A stretch of 36,255 bases of DNA from Bryobacterales bacterium (lineage in GTDB: Bacteria > Acidobacteriota > Terriglobia > Bryobacterales > Bryobacteraceae): positions 31,625 to 67,879 of the forward strand of contig PLFE01000016.1 in the NCBI GenBank assembly GCA_003136675.1. The letters are read 5' to 3'. The notes beneath the pieces are model-generated. The model searched no databases, had not been told where the DNA came from, and saw only the letters and a list, made by a program, of their open reading frames with translations. The position numbers were made by a program, and so were the translations under genes. Numbering within the stretch: position 1 is the stretch's first letter; every line of letters starts with the position of its first letter. Shown here in pieces: positions 16,443-23,185 of this stretch.

Positions 16443-16989
16443 CTATCTTCTGAAAAACTCCGAGACCGGAACCGAAAAGCCACGCAGCTTTTCCGAAGTA
16501 ACCAGTTGATCGCCATCCAGCCGGAAGCCTTGTTTCTCCCGCCAAATTGTCAGGCTCTCAGTGGAAGGAAAAATCCGCCAAAATTCGACTCCGGCTTCCA
16601 GATAATCGCGAAGCTTCCTATCCATCTGTTCGGGAGACTCGGTGCCGGAGATGATTTCGATGGCCACGTCGGGAGCGATAGCAGTGGCTCGGTTCTCCCG
16701 CGGAATTCTGCGGACGCGCTCGTCCGACACCCTCCAACGCGACATCCGGAATCCGAGCCCGGCTCAAGCCTAAAGTGAACACGGCCTCCGAAAAAGGCTG
16801 TCCGGACATGGTTCGAAGATGGTACTTGACCAGGATCACAAACACCCTCGATTTGATCAGTTCGTGAATCGCACCTGCTGTTCCCACGACTATCAACTCC
16901 CCATCGCTGAGTTCGTAATGCTTCCCGTCCGGCAGCGCGGGTAGATCCAGCAGTGCGTCCGGCGTAAGTGTGACCGTCTCGGTGGGCAT
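16443..16989 (-). pseudogene. Uma2-family (DUF820) PD-(D/E)XK nuclease-like gene, frameshifted
   Basis: ATG 16989 has an excellent ribosome site (AAGGA, 5-base spacing). The frame encodes MPTETVTLTPDALLDLPALP..., GKHYELSDGELIVV and ARIPDVALE, typical of Uma2. It then runs out of phase, while the neighbouring frame carries the rest: VSDERVRRIPRENRA, the catalytic-type PDVAIEIISGTES, then KLRDYLEAGVEFWRIF and a terminal VSEFFRR. Deleting one base of the CCC run at 16730-16732 (GGG on the coding strand) restores RIPDVALEVSDERV and a 181-residue protein, the usual family size. Uma2 proteins are widespread, of uncertain function, and often multicopy in mobile-rich genomes. Either a pseudogene or an indel error. 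Confidence 0.65.
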
Positions 16990-17055
16990 GGCATTCCTTC
17001 TCTCTTCCAGTGTCCGTTTTTCTATTCTTCCGATCAAGCCCGGTCGAGGCTGCTT

Positions 17056-18795
17056 TCAGGCCACATGAGCAGCTTCCCGCGCCGCATGCCCCGATGCTGG
17101 AAGGCGGACGAAGAACCTTGCCCCTGGCGTGTCTTTTTCACCAACCCATAGTTGCCCGCCATGATCCAATACCGTCTGACGGGAGAGCGCAAGTCCCAAG
17201 CCAAGGCCGCTGCGTTTTCCATGGCTGAAGAACGGGAGAAACAACTGTTTGCGAACTTCTTCTGAAATCCCGCTCCCGTTGTCGTCGATTTGAATGAGAT
17301 AAGCGCCCTCTTCTTCGCGCGCCGAAATGCGGACCAGCCCCCCATCGGGAGTCGCCTCAAGCGAGTTGCTGATCAGGTTCAGGAAGACGCGCTCCATGCG
17401 CGAGCGTTCGAGCGGCAACTCATACTCGGCCGGAATATCGATCTGGATCTCAGTCCGCTGCGCTTCGGGAGGTTGGACAATCAACCCGCGCGCCGCTTCC
17501 ACGATATCCAGCAGATGACAGGTCTCGATCGGTTCCGCCTTGCCGCGAACCGTGTCCGTCAAGTCGCGAAGCATTTCCAGTACATGCCGGGATGCGCGGT
17601 AGATACTCAGCGCCAGGCGGCGGGATTGCGGCGGGGAAAGATTCTCATTGTCGGCCAGCATCTCCGCGCCTCCGTAGATGGCGGCCAGCGGATTGCGAAG
17701 ATCGTGCACAATGGAACTCGACAGGCGTCCGATGGTATTCAGCCGCTCTTGCGTGATCAGTTCCTTGCGGGCTTGCTGAATGGAATCCGACATCGCGTTG
17801 AAAGTGCGCGCGAGCCGGCCCAGTTCGTCGTCACGGCCGATGTCGAGCCGGTAGCCGTAATTGCCGCGCGAGATCTCCGCCGCCGCTGCGTCCAGCCGGT
17901 GGATGGGGTCGATGATATGGCGGGCCAGTGCGTAACTGACCAGAAGAGCCATCAGGATTGCGAACACTAGAATCAGCGCGATGCGTCCGCGCAGTTCGCT
18001 GAGATGCCGGTCCGTCGCCGCCAGCGAACGCAGGACGGTGAGACTTCCCGCGGGCTTCCCGAACAAGTCGAGCAGCGGCTCCGTCAGCAAAGCGTACCGC
18101 GTGTCGCCGATCTCCACCGATGAGCCCGCCAAACTTGGGGGGACGGCGTGAAGCGTGGTGGCTACCGCGCGCCCCCCGGCGGAGAAGAGGAAGTCACTGC
18201 CTTCACTCGCCTCGGCCAGGCTTCCCGCGAATTGATCGTTCACCTCAAATCCGGTTACCAGAATGTTGAGTAACGCCGGTCCGGATGCGGAGTCCACGTA
18301 CACCGGAGTCAGGATCGTGTAATACAGCCGGCCGCTTTCCACCGTGAACCCGGCCACCTGCTTCGGGAAGCCGAGGCTCGCGCGAGGGATCGCCAGAGCC
18401 AGTCCAGGGAAGGGCTGGGCGGATGCGCCACCGCCCCCCAGCGAAGCAATGACCCGGCCTAACGGATCAACAACCAGGAAAACGGCATCTTCGCGGGAGA
18501 CGCGAGACCAAAGGTCCGAAGCGGTATCGCGAATGGTGGCGGCGTCGCCGGTCTTGAAGGCTCCCCGCACATCGGACATCGTGCTGAGCAATTCACTGGC
18601 GCGTTCCAGGCTCTCAGCCCGCGTGTGCCACAGAAACTCGAAATCGCGCAGGCTGAGCCGGACCTCTTCCTGAACGCTCTGCTGCGTGTTGCGAACGGCG
18701 AACTGGGCGATCAGGTACGCGGTGGCCCCGAAGAGAATCACGGTAGCGGCCGAGGTGGCGAACAGGACGCGCCAAAGTAGAGAGGGCCTCGACAT
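17056..18795 (-). CDS. Sensor histidine kinase (double TM, extracytoplasmic sensor, HAMP, HisKA, HATPase)
   Basis: 579 residues. TM1 is about residues 10-32 and TM2 about 271-290; between them lies a ~235-residue extracytoplasmic sensor of the Cache-like type (FLVVDPLGRVIAS, LYYTILTPVYVD). HAMP spans about 291-343 (RHIIDPIHRLDAAAAEIS). The HisKA phosphoacceptor is H364 in SSSIVHDLRNPL, with the N box near N473/N477 (NLISNSLEA), G1 DDNGSGI and G2 SGLGLGLALS, so it looks catalytically intact. Its ATG at 18795 is one base past the stop of the cupredoxin-like gene. It is the last gene of the operon that begins with two response regulators, so it presumably phosphorylates one or both. Confidence 0.93.
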   Translation of the reverse strand: MSRPSLLWRVLFATSAATVILFGATAYLIAQFAVRNTQQSVQEEVRLSLRDFEFLWHTRAESLERASELLSTMSDVRGAFKTGDAATIRDTASDLWSRVSREDAVFLVVDPLGRVIASLGGGGASAQPFPGLALAIPRASLGFPKQVAGFTVESGRLYYTILTPVYVDSASGPALLNILVTGFEVNDQFAGSLAEASEGSDFLFSAGGRAVATTLHAVPPSLAGSSVEIGDTRYALLTEPLLDLFGKPAGSLTVLRSLAATDRHLSELRGRIALILVFAILMALLVSYALARHIIDPIHRLDAAAAEISRGNYGYRLDIGRDDELGRLARTFNAMSDSIQQARKELITQERLNTIGRLSSSIVHDLRNPLAAIYGGAEMLADNENLSPPQSRRLALSIYRASRHVLEMLRDLTDTVRGKAEPIETCHLLDIVEAARGLIVQPPEAQRTEIQIDIPAEYELPLERSRMERVFLNLISNSLEATPDGGLVRISAREEEGAYLIQIDDNGSGISEEVRKQLFLPFFSHGKRSGLGLGLALSRQTVLDHGGQLWVGEKDTPGARFFVRLPASGHAAREAAHVA

Positions 18796-18796
18796 C

Positions 18797-19498
18797 TCAG
18801 TGCACCGTGTACGGACTTTCCGATTCCGGCGAGTATGGCTGCCCGTGCTTATTGGCGTGTGCGCTCGGCAAGTAACCCGTTTCCCAAATCCGGATCAGCG
18901 GCAGCACTTCGCGAGCCTCTTGCACGTCCACTTCTTTTGTAAGAGCCGCCAGTGTCTCCGGGGTGGCGCGTTCGAAGAAGATGTCCTCGCGATAGCGGCC
19001 GGCTGGGACATCGGGGAGTATGAAGCGGCCCGTTCGATCGGATACGGCGTAGTACGGGGTGTCGACCACCACGATGACGGCGGACATCGCCGGGTGAATA
19101 TTGCAGAAGATCCGGACAACTCCCGGACGGCGGAACGTGACCGTCTTCGATTTTCCCGGGGGGTAGAGAGCGAGATCGAACACCTGTCCGTTGAAGTTGG
19201 AGAAAGCGTTGTGGAAGATCGGGTCGAGGTTGGGAAACTCAACGGAACTCCCCATGGAAATGGGCAGAATGTGCGGGGTGAAGGTCTTATTCTTCTGGAT
19301 CATGCGTTCATGCCGTGGCGTCGTCGCTTCGTGACCATCCAGCGGTTCCAGCCAGACAACGACACCGGAACGATCGGCCATCTTCGATGACCCGATTAGC
19401 TCTACCGTACCGCTGACCGTGGCGGCGCAGAGCGTCCCTACCATCCCACAGCAAGCGAGGACAGCTAGCCTAGAACAGATAACCGATGGCAAGGTCAT
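18797..19498 (-). CDS. Secreted cupredoxin-like protein with regulatory beta-sandwich domain
   Basis: 233 residues with a signal peptide (about 1-26, ending TLCAA). Residues 28-145 resemble the plastocyanin-like/methylamine-utilisation type cupredoxin fold. The four type-1 copper ligands can be read as H96 (PIFHNAFS), C132, H135 and M138 (FCNIHPAM). A further beta segment (AVSDRTGRFILPDVPAGRY, about 151-170) is a carboxypeptidase-regulatory/SdrD-B-like sandwich. A helical and disordered tail follows. The protein could carry electrons or bind copper in the periplasm. It overlaps the porin gene's end by 29 bases and is followed after one base by the kinase gene, so it is part of that operon. 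Cys and Met in the spacing C-x2-H-x2-M support copper binding. Confidence 0.75.
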   Translation of the reverse strand: MTLPSVICSRLAVLACCGMVGTLCAATVSGTVELIGSSKMADRSGVVVWLEPLDGHEATTPRHERMIQKNKTFTPHILPISMGSSVEFPNLDPIFHNAFSNFNGQVFDLALYPPGKSKTVTFRRPGVVRIFCNIHPAMSAVIVVVDTPYYAVSDRTGRFILPDVPAGRYREDIFFERATPETLAALTKEVDVQEAREVLPLIRIWETGYLPSAHANKHGQPYSPESESPYTVH

Positions 19499-20801
19499 AG
19501 TGATTCTGAATGGTATGCGGCTGCGCTACATAGCCCAGGCGTTCCTGCAATATTTCCGCCGCCACCAGCACGTTCGGGGCAATGCGATAAATTGCGTTGG
19601 CAGCGCACGAACCGGAGTGTGCGCTCGAGCCGGCGGCAAGATCCGACTCCCGCGGCGCGGTGAAGCCGCAGAACGTATTGAGCGTCAGCCGCGGCGTTAC
19701 CGTGAATGCCAGTTGCGACCATCCCCCGACCCCATGCACGGCGATCGGCGTCTGGTAAGGAAGAACCGTAAAACCGTCCACAAAACCACCCAGCTCCGAC
19801 ATGTTGTGGCCGCCGAAGAAGAGGCCCGTGAGGTGCACCCACTTGTTCGGAGACACACCCCAATCGAGCGTTGCTATTCGCGAAGGCACGCTATAGCCAT
19901 TGACGTGTGTGGTGCTTTCATGGAAGCCGGGGGCAAAATCGAAGCGGACATTGTCGCTGAAGGAGTGCCAGAAATTCGCGCGGCCCTCAATCGCAGGCCG
20001 GGACGGGTCGAGCGTGTGGACCAGATAGCTGGGAACGTAGCCGGATTGCTCATCCGTTTCAATTAACGATCCCGCAACCTCTATGCCGCTTGACGCGCCA
20101 AGCCGGAATCGTTCAACGTATCGAACCTGCGGTTGCCAGAGCCAGAAGTTGCCCTCGCTCGCGAGCGCGGGAATGGCGACTTCCGCCAGGGAATCCGGCT
20201 GGCGCGCCGAGATTAACGGCCTATCCTGCCCGACGCTGATCGAGCGGGAGTCCCAGTCGAAGTTCACAATACCGCGCCGTAGATTGAGGGTGTAATTCTC
20301 GCCATCGGGTCCGTCCAGAAAGTCCATATCCAGGTCTCCCCAGATGCGGCCGCCTCCTGGCAGGTCCGGTCCGCTGAACGAGATGCCCAGTTGCGATTGG
20401 CCCAGCGTGGCGCCAGAGCGATCCGGACCTGTCAGGAGGGTTGAGTAATCATTGGGGGCGTTCGCGGCTTTGTTGTTGAGAAACGTGTTGAAGAGGGCCA
20501 TTCCAGTGAACTTCAGCGGCATCCGCTGAGACGCTTCCACCTTGGTTTGCGCCTGCTCCTCAATGCGATTCTCGGCCACGTCCAGCCGCTCCGATTCGGG
20601 CGTTGCTGCGGCTGGCGCGGCCGCATGGGCCTGCGCTAATTCGGCGCGCAGAGAATGAATCTCCTGCATCATTTCTTCATTCTGCTTCTCAACGGCCTCC
20701 AGCCGTTCGAGAATTCGCTGAAGCGTCGCCTGTTGCGCGTCACCCGTTTGGGCCTGAAGATAAAGGGCGCTGAGAAGAACCAGCAGAACCGTTTTTCGCA
20801 T
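19470..20801 (-). CDS. Porin-like outer-membrane beta-barrel with N-terminal coiled coil
   Basis: 443 residues from ATG 20801 (the frame is open to 20879 but the signal peptide, MRKTVLLVLLSALYLQAQ, begins here). A predicted coiled coil follows (TLQRILERLEAVEKQNEEMMQE onward to about residue 65), probably trimerising, then an Ala/Pro linker. From about residue 95 the sequence alternates in barrel fashion (LKFTGMALFNTFLN, GRIWGDLDMDFLDG, YTLNLRRGIVNFDWDSRSISVGQD) to a final strand ending in LAIGYLF with C-terminal Phe. This layout matches general/phosphate-type porins of Gram-negative bacteria. The start lies 61 bases inside the receiver gene and the end overlaps the cupredoxin-like gene. Solute unknown. 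Confidence 0.78.
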   Translation of the reverse strand: MRKTVLLVLLSALYLQAQTGDAQQATLQRILERLEAVEKQNEEMMQEIHSLRAELAQAHAAAPAAATPESERLDVAENRIEEQAQTKVEASQRMPLKFTGMALFNTFLNNKAANAPNDYSTLLTGPDRSGATLGQSQLGISFSGPDLPGGGRIWGDLDMDFLDGPDGENYTLNLRRGIVNFDWDSRSISVGQDRPLISARQPDSLAEVAIPALASEGNFWLWQPQVRYVERFRLGASSGIEVAGSLIETDEQSGYVPSYLVHTLDPSRPAIEGRANFWHSFSDNVRFDFAPGFHESTTHVNGYSVPSRIATLDWGVSPNKWVHLTGLFFGGHNMSELGGFVDGFTVLPYQTPIAVHGVGGWSQLAFTVTPRLTLNTFCGFTAPRESDLAAGSSAHSGSCAANAIYRIAPNVLVAAEILQERLGYVAQPHTIQNHYDLAIGYLF

Positions 20802-21174
20802 GAAGAATCCGCTCCAGTTGGAGGCAGATGCCGACTGGAGAGCAAGGCTTCTCGAAGAAGGCATCCGCCCCGAGTTCAAGGACGCGACCCGGCGTCCGTG
20901 GGTGAGTGTCGGCGCTGAGAACGATGATGGGGGTCCGCGCGCAGGAATCGTTCCGGCGCACCAGGGCGATCAACTCGAATCCGTCGACGCCCGGAAGGTG
21001 AAGATCGGTGATCACCGCGAGCGGCGCGCCAAGCGCACCCAGAATGTCCAGGGCGCACGCGGCGTCGCGCGCATAGTGTACCGGACAGCGGTAGTGTGTT
21101 TCCAGCGCCATCTGCAGAGCCGTTACGGCATCCTCGCAATCTTCCACCAGGAGGATAAATGGCGATGATCTCAT
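20740..21174 (-). CDS. Stand-alone response-regulator receiver domain
   Basis: 144 residues from ATG 21174 (MRSSPFILLVED); the frame upstream belongs to the preceding gene. It has the acidic pair E11/D12, the phosphoacceptor D57 in VITDLHLPG, the conserved Ser/Thr region (IIVLSADTH) and K109 (FFEKP). There is no output domain, only a short Ser/Gly/Pro tail of about 15 residues. Such receivers act as phosphate shuttles or sinks, or bind target proteins. It starts 11 bases after the OmpR-type regulator's stop and overlaps the porin gene by 62 bases. It probably shares the kinase encoded at 17056-18795. Confidence 0.87.
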   Translation of the reverse strand: MRSSPFILLVEDCEDAVTALQMALETHYRCPVHYARDAACALDILGALGAPLAVITDLHLPGVDGFELIALVRRNDSCARTPIIVLSADTHPRTPGRVLELGADAFFEKPCSPVGICLQLERILHAKNGSAGSSQRPLSSGPNG

Positions 21175-21185
21175 GTCCCGAAATC

Positions 21186-21860
21186 TCAAGGGTTGAAGCG
21201 GTATCCGAAACCATGCATAGTCAGCAGGTAGCGGGGCGCCGCTGGTTCCGGCTCCAGCTTCTGCCGCAGCTTCACCATGTGAGCGTCCACCGTTCGCGTG
21301 TTTGGATAGGACTGGTATCCCCAAACGCTGTTCAGAATCTGATCGCGGCTGATGATGCGCCCTGGGTTTTGAATCAGAAAAGTCAGCAGATTGTACTCGG
21401 CCGGGGTGAGCCGGATCTCCTCACCATTTCGAAAGACCAGGCGGCGATCGGTATCCACCTCGACGTCGCCGAAGCGGCAGATGCGCTGCCTGTCCGGCGA
21501 TACGCGCCGCAAAACCGCGCGGATGCGCGCCATCAGTTCCCGTGTCCCGAACGGCTTGACGACATAATCGTCTGCGCCGATCTCGAGCAGGATCACCTTG
21601 TCCACTTCATCACAGACCGCGCTGAGCACGATGATAGGCGTGGTCATCTGGGCCGCGCGGACAGCTTTACAGAGGTCGGAACCGTTCATCTCCGGTAGTC
21701 GCAGATCGGTGAGCAGAAGATTGGGGCGATGAGCGACAATCTGGTCGTAGCCCTGCCGGCCATCGCTCGCGAGGATGGGCGAGAAACCCTCACGCTCCAA
21801 CATGACGGCGATCGTTTCGCGGAGGCTTTCGTCATCTTCGACGACAACGATCTTTTGCAT
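21186..21860 (-). CDS. OmpR/PhoB-family response regulator
   Basis: 224 residues: receiver domain (1-120) with D9/D10, phosphoacceptor D52 (LLLTDLRLPE) and K102 (VVKPF), then a winged-helix DNA-binding domain (about 128-224). The latter shows EEIRLTPAEYNLLTFLIQNP, ISRDQILNSVWGY and the recognition-helix region TRTVDAHMVKLRQKL, ending GFGYRFNP. It is the first gene of the minus-strand operon whose downstream genes encode a receiver, porin, cupredoxin-like protein and kinase. It likely autoregulates: 7-bp direct repeats with the 11-bp period favoured by this family lie 58-75 bases upstream of the ATG. Confidence 0.95.
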   Translation of the reverse strand: MQKIVVVEDDESLRETIAVMLEREGFSPILASDGRQGYDQIVAHRPNLLLTDLRLPEMNGSDLCKAVRAAQMTTPIIVLSAVCDEVDKVILLEIGADDYVVKPFGTRELMARIRAVLRRVSPDRQRICRFGDVEVDTDRRLVFRNGEEIRLTPAEYNLLTFLIQNPGRIISRDQILNSVWGYQSYPNTRTVDAHMVKLRQKLEPEPAAPRYLLTMHGFGYRFNP

Positions 21861-21896
21861 ATTGACTACTTCCAGCGTAGCGGGCTAACAGGCGGA

Positions 21897-21924
21897 TTTG
21901 TAAGGCATCAGGTTGAATTTACAA
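21897..21924 (-). promoter_or_regulatory. Sigma-70-like promoter of the two-component/porin operon
   Basis: On the minus strand TTGTAA (21919-21924, 4 of 6) is followed by 16 bases and TACAAA (21897-21902, 4 of 6). The 5' leader would be about 30 bases. The two elements together form a TTGTAA/TTACAA inverted repeat, so the site could also be an operator. Confidence 0.33.
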
Positions 21925-21935
21925 GATCTTTGCAA
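21918..21935. promoter_or_regulatory. OmpR/PhoB-type direct-repeat operator candidate
   Basis: TTTACAA (21918-21924), four bases, TTTGCAA (21929-21935) is a 7-bp direct repeat with 11-bp period, the architecture recognised by tandem OmpR/PhoB dimers. It is placed at the -35 region of the adjacent response-regulator operon and upstream of the sigma-54-like promoter of the divergent small gene. Confidence 0.4.
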
Positions 21936-21947
21936 GCCACGCGTGTT

Positions 21948-21963
21948 TTGGCAACATTATTGC
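21948..21963 (+). promoter_or_regulatory. Sigma-54 (-24/-12) promoter of the small membrane protein gene
   Basis: TTGGCAACATTATTGC (next base T) matches TGGCA-N6-TTGCW. GG at 21950-21951 and GC at 21962-21963 are exactly 10 bases apart. Transcription would start near 21975, leaving an 18-base leader that holds the Shine-Dalgarno GGGAGG (21981-21986) before ATG 21993. Geometry is fully consistent. Confidence 0.6.
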
Positions 21964-21992
21964 TGGTCATTCGTTGAGCCGGGAGGCCGCAA

Positions 21993-22142
21993 ATGCTTTG
22001 GACTATCTTCGTTATCCTTCTCGTGCTCTGGCTCTTAGGTCTGGTCAGCTCCTATACGCTGGGCGGATTTATCCACATCCTGCTCATTCTGGCGATTGCC
22101 GTGGCGCTGGTCCAGATTGTTTCCAGCCGCAGGACTGTCTAA
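21993..22142 (+). CDS. Small lmo0937-type (DUF5670-like) membrane protein
   Basis: A 49-residue protein with ATG 21993, preceded by a strong GGGAGG ribosome site with six-base spacing. The sequence is two hydrophobic helices, about residues 3-19 (WTIFVILLVLWLLGLVS) and 23-43, split by SYTLGGFIH, with a basic SSRRTV tail. The WTIFVILLVLWLLG opening and GGFIHILLILA core are characteristic of the lmo0937 family of tiny membrane proteins. These are often stress-induced; function unknown. It sits behind a sigma-54-like promoter. Its stop overlaps the stop of the convergent BON gene by four bases. Pairing of lmo0937 and BON/osmotic-stress genes suggests an envelope-stress setting (inference). Confidence 0.8.
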   Translation: MLWTIFVILLVLWLLGLVSSYTLGGFIHILLILAIAVALVQIVSSRRTV

Positions 22143-22537
22143 GGGACCACACTCGCACGTTTTACAGGCTGGCCACCGGCCCGATACATGGCTAGCTTCT
22201 CGGCCGCCTTCCGGCGTGCTTCGTCGCTGATCTTAATGTGGTTTTCCACACCGATCGCGCCCGCGCTGTGGGCCATTCGCGTGGCTGCCCCCTTGTGTTG
22301 AATCACGTTGGTCTTGCCTTCAAACGTGGCCACCTTATTCTTTACGTGAACCGTAAAACCTTCCGGGCCGATCTTCGCCGATTTCGCGAGCTTCGCACGG
22401 ATCGCAAATTCAATCTGCGAATCCGTCAGTTGCGTGTTCTGGATGGGGTGACGACCGGTGTTGGCAGCCGGAAGCGCCTGGTTCCATCCCGCGGACGCGG
22501 CGATTAGAACCAAAACGGGGACGATGTTGAGTCGCAT
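22139..22537 (-). CDS. BON-domain exported protein
   Basis: 132 residues: signal peptide (MRLNIVPVLVLIAASAGWNQA), short linker, then a BON domain (about residues 38-105) recognisable by QIEFAIRAKLAKS, VHVKNKVATFEGKTN and AHSAGAIGVENHIKIS. A basic helical tail follows. BON domains (as in OsmY) bind membranes or lipids in the periplasm and are commonly induced by osmotic or envelope stress. The 57-base gap to metW upstream on the same strand carries a TATGAT -10-like hexamer (22559-22564) without a -35. Confidence 0.82.
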   Translation of the reverse strand: MRLNIVPVLVLIAASAGWNQALPAANTGRHPIQNTQLTDSQIEFAIRAKLAKSAKIGPEGFTVHVKNKVATFEGKTNVIQHKGAATRMAHSAGAIGVENHIKISDEARRKAAEKLAMYRAGGQPVKRASVVP

Positions 22538-22594
22538 AACCGTTCGATGGGTGCCTCGATCATAGCGCCAATCTGCCGGATTTCGCGTATCCCT

Positions 22595-23185
22595 TCAGCC
22601 GAACAGGAATACTGCGACTTCAGCCCGCAGATTCGGCAGCCAGGTGATACGCCGTTCGCCGGTGAGGAACTCGCGATGGTCAATCCGCAGTCCTTTGTTT
22701 TCCGCGAGGCGCTCGAAATCGGTGATGCTGAGGAAGTGGATATTGGGGGTTTCGTACCACTCATACGGGAAGGCTTGCGTGCGCGGGCTGCGGCCCGTGA
22801 ACAGCATGCTGGCGCGCACGCTCCAGTGCCCGAAGTTGGGGAAGGAAACGATGGCGCGCTTGCCTACGCGAAGCATTTCTTCGATCACCCGCACGGGTTG
22901 ATGGGTTTCCTGCAAGGTCTGGCTCAGGACCACATAGTCGAAAGCGTTGTCGGGGAAGTCGGTGAGGCATTCATTGAGATCGCCCTGGAACGCGGACACT
23001 CCGCGGGCAATGGCGCGGCGGACGCGGGCAGGCGAGATCTCGACGCCACGCGCCGTGACCTGTTTTTGCTCGATCAACCACTCGAGTAACTCTCCTTCGC
23101 CGCAACCGAGGTCGAGCACGCGGCTCTTTGGGGTGACGATCCGTCCGATGACGGCGAAATCGCTGCGCCCGGCGAGTGGCGTCAA
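22595..23185 (-). CDS. metW: Methionine biosynthesis protein MetW
   Basis: A 196-residue class I methyltransferase-fold protein. The SAM-type motif I is VLDLGCGEGELLEWL (about 24-38), followed by GVEISPARVRRAIARG, a DLNECLTDFPDNAFDYVVLSQ motif IV/V region and a VSFPNFGHWSVR segment typical of MetW. MetW partners MetX, and in characterised cases is needed for full homoserine acyltransferase activity. Its start overlaps the metX stop by four bases (ATGA), so the pair is translationally coupled. Confidence 0.95.
   Translation of the reverse strand: MTPLAGRSDFAVIGRIVTPKSRVLDLGCGEGELLEWLIEQKQVTARGVEISPARVRRAIARGVSAFQGDLNECLTDFPDNAFDYVVLSQTLQETHQPVRVIEEMLRVGKRAIVSFPNFGHWSVRASMLFTGRSPRTQAFPYEWYETPNIHFLSITDFERLAENKGLRIDHREFLTGERRITWLPNLRAEVAVFLFG

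Noticed and set aside
17290-17970. Plus-strand open frame opposite the histidine kinase
   Set aside because: The kinase motifs (H, N, G boxes and HAMP) lie on the minus strand across this stretch.
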